A stretch of 64,000 bases of DNA from an uncultured Devosia sp. (GCF_913055165.1 NZ_CAJXJS010000002.1:98704-162703); one strand, 5' to 3'; positions 8,930 through 17,541 are shown, counted from the first letter of the stretch. The notes: generated from the sequence alone by a model not told the origin. Numbers and translations are program-made.

Positions 8930-9883
8930 TTAGCCTTTCACGGCACCGGCGGCGATGCCGCGCACAAAGAGCCTGCCGGAGACAAAGTAGACGAATAGCG
9001 GGACAAGACCGGTGAGCACGGTGGCCGCCATGTTGACGTTGTATTCCTTCACGCCCTGAACCGAGTTCACAATATTATTGAGCTGCACGGTCATGGGGTA
9101 GAGCTCGGGCTTGGTGAACACGACGCCGAACAGGAAGTCGTTCCAAATACCAGTCACCTGAAGGATGATGGCCACCACGAAGATCGGGATCGACATCGGC
9201 AGCATGATCTGGAAGTAAATCCGCCAGAACCCTGCCCCGTCCACGCGTGCTGCCTTGAACAGTTCTTCAGGCAGTGAGGAGAAGTAATTCCGGAACAGCA
9301 GTGTCAGGATCGGCATGCCGAAGATGGAATGCACCAGAACCAGCCCCTGCAAGGTACCGTAAATACCCAGTTCGCGAAGCAGAATCACCATCGGATAGAG
9401 CATCACCTGGTAAGGGATGAACGAACCGAAGATCAGGATCGTGAAGAAGATGTCCGAACCCTTGAACTTCCAGTTGATCAGGGCATAGCCGTTGATCGAA
9501 GCGATCAGGATGGACACCACAACCGAAGGTATGGTGATCCGTGCGGAATTCCAGAAGCCGCGCGAAAGACCATCACAGTTCAAGCCAGTACAGGCCTCCG
9601 CCCAGGCCTTCACCCAAGGCTGGAATGTGACCTCCATAGGCGGAGCGAAAATATTGCCCAGACGAACCTCTGGCATGCCCTTGAGTGAGGTCATGATCAT
9701 CACCCAGAGAGGCAAGGCGTAGTATACGCACACTACAAACAGTGTGCCGTAGATCATGATGTTGCGTGGCGAGATGCGACGCTGCGGCTTTGCACCGCGG
9801 GCGCCGGTCATTTCGGCCGAAGCCGATGACACGCCCGCTGCACTGCCTGGAAGAGCGGTATCAGACACGCTTCTTTCCTCCAA
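8930..9883 (-). CDS. Sugar ABC transporter permease (MalG type)
   Basis: Inner-membrane permease of the carbohydrate importer, 317 residues with six predicted membrane spans. The conserved EAA loop that docks on the ATPase reads EELFKAARVDGAGFWRIYFQIMLP. A 35-residue polar N-terminus precedes the first helix. It overlaps the upstream permease gene by 23 bases, implying coupled translation. The overall sequence is closest in feel to glucose/mannose-type GtsC/GlcU permeases, though the substrate is not certain. Confidence 0.9.
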   Translation of the reverse strand: MEERSVSDTALPGSAAGVSSASAEMTGARGAKPQRRISPRNIMIYGTLFVVCVYYALPLWVMIMTSLKGMPEVRLGNIFAPPMEVTFQPWVKAWAEACTGLNCDGLSRGFWNSARITIPSVVVSILIASINGYALINWKFKGSDIFFTILIFGSFIPYQVMLYPMVILLRELGIYGTLQGLVLVHSIFGMPILTLLFRNYFSSLPEELFKAARVDGAGFWRIYFQIMLPMSIPIFVVAIILQVTGIWNDFLFGVVFTKPELYPMTVQLNNIVNSVQGVKEYNVNMAATVLTGLVPLFVYFVSGRLFVRGIAAGAVKG

Positions 9884-10751
9884 ATTCGAGGTAAGCCCAC
9901 GGAATGAGCACGATCAACACCGAGAGCAACATCATGCTCGAGGCCGCAAAGCCCTGGGCGAGATTCTGCGCCTGGAACATGTAGTCGTACACGTACATTG
10001 CCGGGACCTGGCTTGCATTGCCGGGGCCACCAGAAGTCTGGGCAACCACAAGGTCATAGAGGCGGATGATGCCGGAAGCGACAATAACCAGCGTCGTGAT
10101 GAAGACAGCGCGCATCATTGGAATGATGATGAAGACGTAGACTTTCCAGCGCGGAATGCCATCCACCCGCGCAGCTTTCCAGATTTCTTCGTCGATACCA
10201 CGCAGACCAGCGAGCATCAGGCACATGACAAAACCCGTACCCTGCCAGAGCCCGGCGATGAGCAGGCCAAACAGGACAGTCTGCGGATTGTTCAGGGGAT
10301 CAAAGGAGAACCAATCCATACCAAGACTGCGAGCGATATGCTCGATGCCAAACTGGGGATTGAGAACCCACTGCCACACCAAGCCCGTCACGATGAATGA
10401 CAAGGCGAAAGGATAAAGCATGACTGTGCGGAAGGCGTCTTCGAAGCGGATCTTCTGATCCATCAGGACTGCCAGCAGAAAACCGATCGTGATGGTAAAG
10501 ACCAGACTGAAAACGCCGTAAAGCATCAGGTTCTGGATCGAGACGAGCCATCGGCTGGTCGACCACAGACGTTCATATTGCTCAAAGCCAACAAAGTTCA
10601 GCCTGGGGAGCAACTTAGAATCAGTAAAAGAATAGACGACGGTCCATAGAGTACCGCCGACGAATACGACGAGCGCAGTAAAGACCATCGGAATGGCCGC
10701 GATCTTCGCGTTGATATTTCGGAACAGACGTCCGGGCTGAAAGCCTGCCAC
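9861..10751 (-). CDS. Sugar ABC transporter permease (MalF type)
   Basis: Partner permease with about six membrane spans and the EAA motif EEIWKAARVDGIPRWKVYVFIIIPMM. I place the start at GTG 10751, directly behind an AAGGGGG ribosome site. The frame is open to an ATG at 10811, but that extension would run through the hairpin that follows the binding-protein gene and adds only basic low-complexity residues (RGRLFGRPRIRLKG). With the GTG start the protein is 296 residues, normal for the family. Confidence 0.88.
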   Translation of the reverse strand: MAGFQPGRLFRNINAKIAAIPMVFTALVVFVGGTLWTVVYSFTDSKLLPRLNFVGFEQYERLWSTSRWLVSIQNLMLYGVFSLVFTITIGFLLAVLMDQKIRFEDAFRTVMLYPFALSFIVTGLVWQWVLNPQFGIEHIARSLGMDWFSFDPLNNPQTVLFGLLIAGLWQGTGFVMCLMLAGLRGIDEEIWKAARVDGIPRWKVYVFIIIPMMRAVFITTLVIVASGIIRLYDLVVAQTSGGPGNASQVPAMYVYDYMFQAQNLAQGFAASSMMLLSVLIVLIPWAYLEFGGKKRV

Positions 10752-10782
10752 TCTGCGCCCCCTTATTCCCTTAAGACGGATT

Positions 10783-10808
10783 CGGGGCCGCCCGAAAAGG
10801 CGGCCCCG
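10783..10808 (-). promoter_or_regulatory. Hairpin after binding-protein gene
   Basis: Perfect 10-base arms (10783-10792, 10799-10808) around TTTTCG on the minus strand, 14 bases after the binding-protein stop and before the permease gene. Such elements commonly protect the abundant binding-protein transcript while reducing read-through into permease genes. Confidence 0.65.
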
Positions 10809-10822
10809 CATTCAGATCGAAA

Positions 10823-12049
10823 TCAGAGACCCGACTTCAGGTTGGCAACCCACTGAGCATGGGCGTCTTCCGGCGACATGTCAGACTTCCAGAACTCGAC
10901 CATCAGGTCTTCGTTCTGCTTCGTCACGTCCGGCGACCAGACCATGTCACCCGAGGGGAGGATGTTGCCAGAAGCAAGCAGTTCCAGACCCTTCTTCATG
11001 CAGTCATTGGCAGCCGACAGGTCGACGTCGCCGCGGATCGGGAGCGAACCCTTCTTCAGGTTAAAGTCAACCTGGACTTCAGGCGAGACGAGGAGAGCAG
11101 CCAGGCGCTTCTGGGCAGCTTCCTGCTCTGGATCGTCGAGCTTGGGGAAGTAGAACGCGTCACCGCCGGTCGACAGATAGGCATTCAGACCAAGACCGGG
11201 CAGACAGGTGTAGTCTTCACCAGCAACTTCACCGGCAACCTGGAACTCACCCTGAGCCCAGTCACCCATGATCTGACCACCAGCTTCGTCGGTGATCACG
11301 AGATTGGTTGCCTGGTTCCAGTCCTGAACGGTGGACTTGGCAGCCAGTGCACGAGCGTCAGCGACGGCCTGGAAGACGGCGGCGTATTCCGGACCAGCGG
11401 CAACGTCCATGTTCTTCTCGACGTTCACCTGCTTCCAGACGTCAAGACCGGCAACGGCGATCGAGATGGCGCCGAAGGCCAGGTTCGACTGCCAGGGCTG
11501 ATTGCCCAGAGCCAGCGGGATCTTGCCAGCAGCTTCGAGCTGCGGAGCGGTTTCCACGAATTCGTTCCAGTTGGTCGGAACAGGGATACCGGCATCTTCG
11601 TAGGCCTTGTTCGACAGCCACAGCCATTCGGGCGAGTGGATGTTGACCGGCGCACAATAGATGCGACCATCGACGGTGCAGGCATCCAGAAGGGACGGCG
11701 GGAACACCACTTCCTTCCAGTTGTTCTCTTCGGCAACGTCCGTCAGATCGAGCATCAGACCGGCTTCGACCAGTTCCAGGGCCTGCTGGCCGTGGTTGAA
11801 CTGGGTCGCACCCATCGGGTCACCGCCGGTGATGCGGCTGATCATGATCGGACGAGCCGTACCGCCGCCGCCGGCAATGGCGCCGTCGATCCAGTGGTCG
11901 CCCGAAGCGTCGAACGCCTTGGCGAGTTCGGCCACAGCGGCAGCCTCACCACCGGAAGTCCACCAGTGCGTGACTTCAAGATCGGTTGCATAGGCCGTGG
12001 AGCCAAGGAAAGCAGTTGCCATAGCGGCAACCACTGCAAACTTTTTCAT
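10823..12049 (-). CDS. Sugar ABC transporter periplasmic binding protein
   Basis: Extracellular solute-binding protein family 1, 408 residues, the first gene of the operon. A signal peptide MKKFAVVAAMATAFLGSTAYA is followed by the mature DLEVTHWWTSGGEAAAV. ATG 12049 is chosen because a strong GGAGG lies 7 bases before it; the frame is open a further 150 bases but that part is not protein-like. The aromatic-rich segment IHSPEWLWLSNKAYEDAGIPVPTNW and the GDWAQGEF block match glucose/mannose-type binding proteins such as GtsA. The ligand could be a mono- or disaccharide. Confidence 0.92.
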   Translation of the reverse strand: MKKFAVVAAMATAFLGSTAYATDLEVTHWWTSGGEAAAVAELAKAFDASGDHWIDGAIAGGGGTARPIMISRITGGDPMGATQFNHGQQALELVEAGLMLDLTDVAEENNWKEVVFPPSLLDACTVDGRIYCAPVNIHSPEWLWLSNKAYEDAGIPVPTNWNEFVETAPQLEAAGKIPLALGNQPWQSNLAFGAISIAVAGLDVWKQVNVEKNMDVAAGPEYAAVFQAVADARALAAKSTVQDWNQATNLVITDEAGGQIMGDWAQGEFQVAGEVAGEDYTCLPGLGLNAYLSTGGDAFYFPKLDDPEQEAAQKRLAALLVSPEVQVDFNLKKGSLPIRGDVDLSAANDCMKKGLELLASGNILPSGDMVWSPDVTKQNEDLMVEFWKSDMSPEDAHAQWVANLKSGL

Positions 12050-12140
12050 AGGTTGTCCTCCCAACGAACACGAGGAGCAAATGCTCCAGCGATGCACCAG
12101 TCGCATGGCTGCCCTTCCAATGTGGCAGCCCACAACTGTG

Positions 12141-12154
12141 TGTAATCGATTGCA
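12141..12154. promoter_or_regulatory. LacI-family operator O1
   Basis: TGTAATCGATTGCA matches every fixed position of the LacI/GalR consensus TGNAANCGNTTNCA, with its centre at 12147/12148. It lies upstream of the binding-protein gene and 126 bases before the divergent LacI gene. Confidence 0.75.
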
Positions 12155-12175
12155 CGGCTCAGTGCAAACTGGTTG

Positions 12176-12189
12176 TGCAATCGATTTCA
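12176..12189. promoter_or_regulatory. LacI-family operator O2
   Basis: TGCAATCGATTTCA is a second complete consensus match, centred at 12182/12183, 35 bases from O1. That spacing is about 3.3 helical turns. A weaker third match (8 of 10 fixed positions) is at 12229-12242, close to the regulator's own start. Confidence 0.75.
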
Positions 12190-12273
12190 AGAGTTTCATA
12201 CAAGCCTTGCGGAGATGTCAAGATCGATTTAGACCGATTGCATGACTGACAGCGGGAGGGGGCGCTGCCAGGG

Positions 12274-13320
12274 ATGACCGAAACTAGAAAAACACCGACA
12301 ATTCAAGATGTTGCGCGCTTTGCGAAAGTATCAACCGCAACTGTAAGCCGCGCCTTGTCGAGCCCCGACAGGGTCAGCGAGGGGACACGTGCGCGCATTT
12401 CCGAGGCCATCCGTGTAACCGGTTACACTTTGAACCAGGCGGCTCGTTCCTTGCGCCAGCGCACGGCAAAAACGATCCTGGTTGCCTTGCCCGACATTCG
12501 CAATTCCTTTTTCTCCTCCATACTCGATGCTGTTGAGCGCGAGGCCACCAACCGGGGCTATGGTGTTCTTGTTGCCAATCTCTTCCTGGCCCGAACGCCC
12601 GCGCAACGGCTCCAGGACTACATGCTTTCCAATCGTGCGGACGGCCTGCTGCTGCTCGACGGCTCGCTCGATCCCGGCACCCTGCAAGCGCTTGTGCGCG
12701 CCCCCAATTCGGTGCCGTTGGTCGTGGCCTGCGAGGAGATACCCAATTCCGGATTTCACACCGTTCTAACCGACAATGTCGTGGCGGCCGAACGCGCGAC
12801 CCGGCACCTGATCGATTTGGGGCATCGTCATATCGCGCATTTGCTGGGGCCCGATCACAACGTCGTGGCACGCGACCGCATGGCCGGGTACGCAAACGCG
12901 CTGAACCGTGCGGGTCTTGCCATGCGGCAGCAGTGGTTGTTTCGGGGCAATTTCGACATTGAGAGGGGATTTGCCGCAGCAGCTCACTTCATGTCGCTCA
13001 GCGAACGGCCTACGGCAGTATTTGCGGCCAATGACGAATCGGCGATCGGATTCCTGTCCGGCCTCCGCCAATACGGGATACTTTGTCCTCGTGATATTTC
13101 ACTGGTCGGCTTTGATGATCTGGGCGTCGCGGCCCACTATGCCCCGCCGCTTACGACAATGCGCCAGCCGCGCGAATTGATCGGGCGCATGGCGGCCGAA
13201 GCCCTGATTGATATCCTTGAAGATGACGACCATCAGCGCGCGCCGCTCCGAATCGTTCTCAACTCCGAATTGATTGTGCGCGAAAGTACCGCGCATGTGC
13301 CCATGAGAGGACAGGACTGA
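12274..13320 (+). CDS. LacI-family transcriptional regulator of the sugar operon
   Basis: 348 residues. An N-terminal LacI helix-turn-helix (TIQDVARFAKVSTATVSRAL, about 9-28) and hinge helix (NQAARSLRQR) precede a periplasmic-binding-protein-like sensor domain with the usual FAANDESAIGF and ISLVGFDDLGVA blocks. It is divergent from the sugar operon, and the shared 224-base spacer carries two perfect operator-like palindromes. It most likely represses the operon and perhaps itself. A GGGAGGGGG ribosome site precedes the ATG. The inducer is presumably the transported sugar or a derivative. Confidence 0.93.
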   Translation: MTETRKTPTIQDVARFAKVSTATVSRALSSPDRVSEGTRARISEAIRVTGYTLNQAARSLRQRTAKTILVALPDIRNSFFSSILDAVEREATNRGYGVLVANLFLARTPAQRLQDYMLSNRADGLLLLDGSLDPGTLQALVRAPNSVPLVVACEEIPNSGFHTVLTDNVVAAERATRHLIDLGHRHIAHLLGPDHNVVARDRMAGYANALNRAGLAMRQQWLFRGNFDIERGFAAAAHFMSLSERPTAVFAANDESAIGFLSGLRQYGILCPRDISLVGFDDLGVAAHYAPPLTTMRQPRELIGRMAAEALIDILEDDDHQRAPLRIVLNSELIVRESTAHVPMRGQD

Positions 13321-13376
13321 TCGCTGCTCTAGGGGTATGGCCTTGGTGGCAAAATGAGGTAAACAGGCCTCGGTCC

Positions 13377-13453
13377 GGTCCCGTAGCTCAGCTGGATAGA
13401 GCAGCAGCCTTCTAAGCTGTTGGTCACAGGTTCGAATCCTGTCGGGATCGCCA
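13377..13453 (+). tRNA. tRNA-Arg(UCU)
   Basis: Acceptor 13377-13383 pairs with 13443-13449, anticodon stem GCAGC/GCTGT encloses loop 13409-13415 with TCT at 13411-13413, T-stem is ACAGG/CCTGT, and CCA is encoded. Confidence 0.97.
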
Positions 13454-13612
13454 CCTCGCCCATCTCACCAATAGCCAGGCCGCTTGGGTGAACATCGGCG
13501 GCGCATGGGCACCGATCGGGAATCCGGATCGGCTGATTTGTCCCCAGAAGGTGGTCTGGATGTCGATAAAGGTTGTCCACATCCACGAATTGCGCCAACG
13601 TAGCAGCCTAAT

Positions 13613-14359
13613 TTGGGGGCAGATCCACTGGCTGACGACGCAAACCGACCCACCATCGTCCTGTTCGATCTCGATGGAACCTTGGTGCACCACGTCAATC
13701 CGCGCGTGCTGCAGATGCTGGAATTCCTAGACGATTGCTCGCACCGGGGCGGTCGCCTGGTGGCGCGTTTCCGGCTTGCCCGGCGCCAAATGACTGCTCC
13801 GGCGCGCCCGCCAAAACTGCTCGTTCATCGGGTGATTCACAAGGTTCGCCGCAAGAGCGTCGAGCAGATGCTCCAGCCGTGCGAAACCATGCGAACCGTG
13901 TTGGAAAAACTAAAGGAAGAAGGTGTGGCGCTCGGCGTGGTCAGCAACGGACTAGGTCGTGGCTACGGCCACGATGTATTGCGCACCTTCGGGCTCGACT
14001 CGTTTTTCAGTTCTGCAGTTTTCCGGGAGGACGTGTCGCGTGGGAAACCATGGCCCGACTCAATCGTGGTCGCCCTCAAAGGAATGGGCCGCGAACTGCG
14101 GCGCAATGACGTGATCTGGTATATCGGTGACCAGCGCAAGGATATCGGCGCCGCCCTGGCAGCCTCGCAGGTTATCGGCCAGACCATCCGGCCCTTCGCC
14201 TTGGGCGCGCGTGCGGCCATGGGGGCTGTGGAAGCCCGGCTATCGCCAGCGCAGATCATGTGGACACCGTCCGATTTTGAGCGGGCTGTGCGACTTGCGT
14301 TTGACCGAGGTGACGAAGATGTCGCCATAGGGGGCCCCCTGCCCGCTCCCCTGATCTAG
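13613..14359 (+). CDS. HAD-superfamily hydrolase
   Basis: Haloacid dehalogenase-like phosphatase of 248 residues. Motif I is FDLDGTL with the nucleophile Asp, motif II is VVSNG, motif III Lys is in RGKPWPDS, and motif IV is YIGDQRKDIGAA. The cap is small and helical and contains a basic insert (RFRLARRQ). No ATG precedes motif I in frame, so a TTG at 13613 or nearby must be used; the start is uncertain. The C-terminal tail after the fourth motif is longer than usual. The substrate is unknown. It stands alone between a tRNA gene and a convergent ArsR-type regulator. Confidence 0.78.
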   Translation: MGADPLADDANRPTIVLFDLDGTLVHHVNPRVLQMLEFLDDCSHRGGRLVARFRLARRQMTAPARPPKLLVHRVIHKVRRKSVEQMLQPCETMRTVLEKLKEEGVALGVVSNGLGRGYGHDVLRTFGLDSFFSSAVFREDVSRGKPWPDSIVVALKGMGRELRRNDVIWYIGDQRKDIGAALAASQVIGQTIRPFALGARAAMGAVEARLSPAQIMWTPSDFERAVRLAFDRGDEDVAIGGPLPAPLI

Positions 14360-14401
14360 CGGCGCATTTGCGATAGCGGCCCCGCCGATCGGCATTGATA
14401 G

Positions 14402-14911
14402 CTAGAAATCAAACCCCATCTGAGTAACCACCTTGGCGTGCTCCGCGATGCGTTCCGGCTTACGGGCAAATAGCGGTGCCTCATCCGCCACACCACCACC
14501 ATCAACTTGCTGAATTCGACGCCGCGATGGCGCCTTCGCCTTCCCTGTACTCGCGACAGGTGTTGGTTCAACTTCTGCTGGCCGCGGCGTGACGACATTG
14601 GCCGCCGTCTCCTGAACCGAAGCGGATTTGATCTCAGGCATGGCGATGCCGTTGATCCAATTCACTGCGCCTGCAAGCTTTGCGACCTTCAGGGTGTAGA
14701 GGTTTTCCCGCCCTTTTTTGACTTCGATGACCAGGCCGGCCGTCTTGAGCACCCGCAGGTGCCGCGAGATCGCGGGTCTACTGATCGAAAAGGCATCGGC
14801 CAGCGTATGTACCGGTATGGGGCCGGGCAGAAGAAGCTCGACTATTCGGCATCGAGTGGCGTCCGCCAAGGCAGAATAGACGGCGATCGGGGGCTTGGAA
14901 CGTTTGGTCAT
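14402..14911 (-). CDS. ArsR-family regulator with low-complexity tail
   Basis: 169 residues. The winged-helix domain (about 8-85) begins [17 protein letters not shown] and has the recognition helix [20 protein letters not shown]. No cysteine pair of the metal-sensing type is visible in that helix, so this looks like a non-metal ArsR/SdpR-type repressor. The C-terminal half is Pro/Ala/Val-rich and ends in a charged segment. ATG 14911 is preferred; the frame is open upstream but crosses the palindromic operator. It is divergent from the hemolysin III gene and probably controls its own promoter. Confidence 0.85.
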   Translation of the reverse strand: MTKRSKPPIAVYSALADATRCRIVELLLPGPIPVHTLADAFSISRPAISRHLRVLKTAGLVIEVKKGRENLYTLKVAKLAGAVNWINGIAMPEIKSASVQETAANVVTPRPAEVEPTPVASTGKAKAPSRRRIQQVDGGGVADEAPLFARKPERIAEHAKVVTQMGFDF

Positions 14912-14924
14912 GTGACTGGTTAAA

Positions 14925-14940
14925 GTAACGGCAGCGTTAC
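14925..14940. promoter_or_regulatory. Palindromic operator of the ArsR-type gene
   Basis: GTAACG-GCAG-CGTTAC is a perfect 16-base inverted repeat 13 bases before the regulator's start codon, the usual place for an autoregulatory ArsR-family site. Confidence 0.6.
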
Positions 14941-15077
14941 CCGTCAAGACGCCTTCTTTGGCATGAGCGTTTTGTTCACCAGGATTTTTCGTCCGCTGTT
15001 CACCCTCGCGCCAAGTGTGATGGTCGAGAAAGGTCATGGTCACATATGTGCCACAGCATGGAGGCAAGGAGGAACGG

Positions 15078-15767
15078 ATGATGACCAGTATCGCCAATCG
15101 ACGTGCCCGGATGGGAATGCGCCTGCGCCGGGCCTATTCCAGAGCGGAACTGGTCGTTGACGCGGCGGTGCACATCCTGGGGCTGGTCGTGGCGATCGCG
15201 GCGGGCTCCGCCCTGCTGACGCTGGCGCTTTTACAGACAGCCCCCGAGGCCTTCCCCGCGCTGGCCGTTTATGTCGCCACCCTGGTGGTGGTCCTGGGCG
15301 TCTCCCTGGCGTTCAACCTATGGCCCAACACACCGGCCAAGAATTACCTGGCAAGACTCGACCAAGCCGCGATCTTTCTGTTCATCGCCGGATCATACAC
15401 GCCATTTCTGGCCGTTATCGGCGGCACGCCCAGCGGTGTCGTGATGATGAGCCTGGTGTGGGGAGCCTCGCTGGTTGGCGTGGCCCTGAAGCTAATTGTG
15501 CCGGAGCGGTTCGGAAGAGTGGCCATCCTGCTCTATCTGGCGATCGGCTGGAGCGGCGTATTGGTTTTCCAGTCATTGGGGCAGGCCTTGCCGTCCACGA
15601 CCCTGTGGCTGCTGCTCGCCGGCGGCATCACCTATTCGGCTGGCATCGTCTTTCACCTCTGGGAAAAGCTGAAATTCCAAAACGCGCTCTGGCACGTATT
15701 CGTGGTCGCCGGCGCCAGCCTTCACCTGTGGGCGGTGATCGACTGCATGGTCATTGCCCGGATGTGA
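15078..15767 (+). CDS. Hemolysin III / PAQR family membrane protein
   Basis: 229-residue protein with seven hydrophobic segments of the hemolysin III family. The motif residues of the putative metal-dependent hydrolase site are visible as HILGLVV near the N-terminus, [11 protein letters not shown] in the middle, and the C-terminal [28 protein letters not shown] with its histidines. The ATG pair at 15078 follows AAGGAGG and is preferred to a GTG/ATG-like start upstream. The function in bacteria is unclear; despite the name, cytolysis should not be assumed. Confidence 0.88.
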   Translation: MMTSIANRRARMGMRLRRAYSRAELVVDAAVHILGLVVAIAAGSALLTLALLQTAPEAFPALAVYVATLVVVLGVSLAFNLWPNTPAKNYLARLDQAAIFLFIAGSYTPFLAVIGGTPSGVVMMSLVWGASLVGVALKLIVPERFGRVAILLYLAIGWSGVLVFQSLGQALPSTTLWLLLAGGITYSAGIVFHLWEKLKFQNALWHVFVVAGASLHLWAVIDCMVIARM

Positions 15768-16239
15768 TCCGCGGGTGCGAGACAGTATCGCCCGCTTCAA
15801 TCCCAAGCTCAGTTGAACGCCCCCCGGGAATTTCCAGCACGAACTGAACCGGGCCGGACGACGGGATGGAGGTGGTATCGTGCGGCCGCGCGTTGACGTG
15901 AATATTGAGCACCGTCCCATCGGCCTCAATGAAAAGCATGTCGAGCGGAATATAGGTATTGCGCATCCAGAAGGAGACCGGCCGCTCCTCCTTGAAGTCG
16001 AACAGCATACCGGCGTCATCGGCCAGTTCCTGACGATACATCAGACCCTTGGCCCGCGTTTCCGGAGTATCCACGATCTCAACGGTGAAGGCATGATCAC
16101 CGCTTTCGGAATGCACCACCAGACGCGTCTCGTCACTGCAAGCAGCGAGCGGCAAAGTGATCAGGGTTGCCGCGAAGATGGCGGCAACACCGCGCAACGC
16201 TATGGGTGCCTTGGTGATTGGGGGAGTGCTCAGAGCCAT
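15751..16239 (-). CDS. DUF192 family lipoprotein
   Basis: 162 residues. The signal ends in a lipobox-like LPLAACSD, followed by a DUF192 domain: GLMYRQELADDAGMLFDF, then VSFWMRNTYIPLDMLFI and GGRSTELGIEAGD. The family has no firm biochemical role. ATG 16239 is chosen because it gives a proper signal peptide; the frame extends far upstream without protein-like content. It lies 16 bases after the cold-shock gene and overlaps the convergent hemolysin III gene by 17 bases. The cold-shock/DUF192 pairing recurs in this order of bacteria, suggesting co-expression. Confidence 0.85.
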   Translation of the reverse strand: MALSTPPITKAPIALRGVAAIFAATLITLPLAACSDETRLVVHSESGDHAFTVEIVDTPETRAKGLMYRQELADDAGMLFDFKEERPVSFWMRNTYIPLDMLFIEADGTVLNIHVNARPHDTTSIPSSGPVQFVLEIPGGRSTELGIEAGDTVSHPRITSGQ

Positions 16240-16255
16240 AGCTGGGTTTGACCGC

Positions 16256-16876
16256 CTAGTGCGAGGACGGCGCGTCGCCCCAGCCATCGGGCCTGATCTC
16301 GGCAACCATGAGGCCCTTGGGGCCCTGGCCATAGCGGACCAGAACGAACTGCCCAGGCCGCAACTCGGTAATCCCGAAGCGGCGCAGCGTCTCCATATGT
16401 ACAAAGACGTCAGGGGTACCCTCGCCGGCCGACAGGAAACCAAAGCCGCGGATGCGATTGAACCATTTCACTTCGAGCCGGACCATACCCGACGTCGGTT
16501 CGACGACCACGTGGGTGCGCGGTGCCGGCATCTGTGAGGGATGGCGCGCGGTCGATTCGTCCATAGAAACGACGCGAAATGCCTGCAGGCCACCCGGACG
16601 ATTGAGGGCTTCGACGACAATGCGCGCGCCTTCATAGGCTGTCTGGTAGCCATCGCGGCGAAGGCAGGTCACATGCAGAAGCACATCGGCCATGCCATTG
16701 TCGGGAACGATGAAGCCGAATCCCTTGCCCGCATCGAACCACTTGATCGTGCCGGCCACCTCAATGGTATCGCTGGCCGGCTGATGGTCAGCCCGGATGT
16801 GCTCGCCCTGCGCGGTTGCATCCGACCGCGTCAGGCCAATGGCATCACTTCCCTCGCCGTTGCTCTTGGCCCCCAT
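16256..16876 (-). CDS. Protein with two cold-shock domains
   Basis: 206 residues holding two OB-fold cold-shock domains: the first at about 40-105 (GTIKWFDAGKGFGFIVPD) and the second at about 133-198 (VKWFNRIRGFGFLSAGEG). RNP1-like motifs KGFGFI and RGFGFL are both intact; RNP2 is degenerate in each (VLLHV, VFVHM). The linker and the 35-residue N-terminus are polar and likely disordered. It binds single-stranded RNA or DNA and is probably an RNA chaperone. The upstream leader contains a CCCGC/GCGGG hairpin. Double-CSD proteins of this form are known in alphaproteobacteria. Confidence 0.92.
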   Translation of the reverse strand: MGAKSNGEGSDAIGLTRSDATAQGEHIRADHQPASDTIEVAGTIKWFDAGKGFGFIVPDNGMADVLLHVTCLRRDGYQTAYEGARIVVEALNRPGGLQAFRVVSMDESTARHPSQMPAPRTHVVVEPTSGMVRLEVKWFNRIRGFGFLSAGEGTPDVFVHMETLRRFGITELRPGQFVLVRYGQGPKGLMVAEIRPDGWGDAPSSH

Positions 16877-17066
16877 CGTCCAAACGCCTTCTCACTCGCC
16901 CGCTTGATGCGGGTACTCCTCACTAGACAGACACAGTCTCGCCGATTCAGCGGCAAAAGTTAAGAAGGTGTTGCGATTTTGTTGACAGCTCTCGGCGCGG
17001 GATTGTTGCCGGGCGCCAACCGGCTTGATAGGCCTTGGCCGCAACAGACAACCAAAGGAGACGACC

Positions 17067-17489
17067 TTGAAGTATCTGCACACAATGGTGCGTGTCACCG
17101 ACATCGAGGAGAGCCTGCGGTTCTATTGTGAGGGTCTGGGCCTGGAAGAGGTGCGCCGGACAGAGAACGAGAAAGGCCGGTTCACGCTGATCTTCCTTCG
17201 CGCGCCGGGTGACGAGGGTGGCGAGGTCGAGCTGACCTACAATTGGGACCCGGACCCACAGCCCTATTCGGGCGGCCGCAACTTTGGGCATCTGGCCTAT
17301 CGCGTTCAGGACATTTACGCGCTTTGCCAGCACCTCTCGGATATGGGGGTCACCATCAATCGCCCGCCGCGCGACGGACACATGGCCTTTGTGCGCTCGC
17401 CAGACGGCATATCGGTGGAACTCATCCAGGACGGGCACCTCGAGCCCAAGGAACCCTGGGCCTCCATGCCCAATACTGGCAGCTGGTAG
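17067..17489 (+). CDS. gloA: Lactoylglutathione lyase (glyoxalase I)
   Basis: 140-residue VOC-fold enzyme that isomerises the methylglyoxal-glutathione hemithioacetal to S-lactoylglutathione. Metal ligands of the Ni/Co bacterial type are visible: His in KYLHTMVRV, Glu in GGEVELTYN, His in RNFGHLAYRV, and Glu in ISVELIQDG. I choose TTG 17067 because AAAGGAG stands just before it and LKYLHTMVRV is the classic N-terminus; the longer frame from 17025 adds unrelated residues. An imperfectly looped inverted repeat lies after the stop (17514-17541). Confidence 0.93.
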   Translation: MKYLHTMVRVTDIEESLRFYCEGLGLEEVRRTENEKGRFTLIFLRAPGDEGGEVELTYNWDPDPQPYSGGRNFGHLAYRVQDIYALCQHLSDMGVTINRPPRDGHMAFVRSPDGISVELIQDGHLEPKEPWASMPNTGSW

Positions 17490-17513
17490 CACTCTACCAG
17501 AGTTAAACATTCG

Positions 17514-17541
17514 CTAACCGTGCCACTTAGCGCGCGGTTAG
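17514..17541. repeat. CTAACCG/CGGTTAG inverted repeat
   Basis: Seven-base perfect arms separated by 14 bases, between gloA and the M15-like lipoprotein gene. There is no T tract, so an operator or a weak terminator are both possible. Confidence 0.35.

Noticed and set aside
10752..10811. N-terminal extension of the MalF-type permease to an upstream ATG
   Set aside because: It would run through the hairpin after the binding-protein gene, while a GTG at 10751 has a strong ribosome site.
10859..12145. 428-codon open frame on the plus strand opposite the sugar-binding protein
   Set aside because: Shadow of a gene with a signal peptide and family motifs; no ribosome site or recognisable domain.
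12050..12199. 50-residue N-terminal extension of the binding protein
   Set aside because: Overlaps the operator region and destroys the signal peptide; ATG 12049 follows GGAGG.
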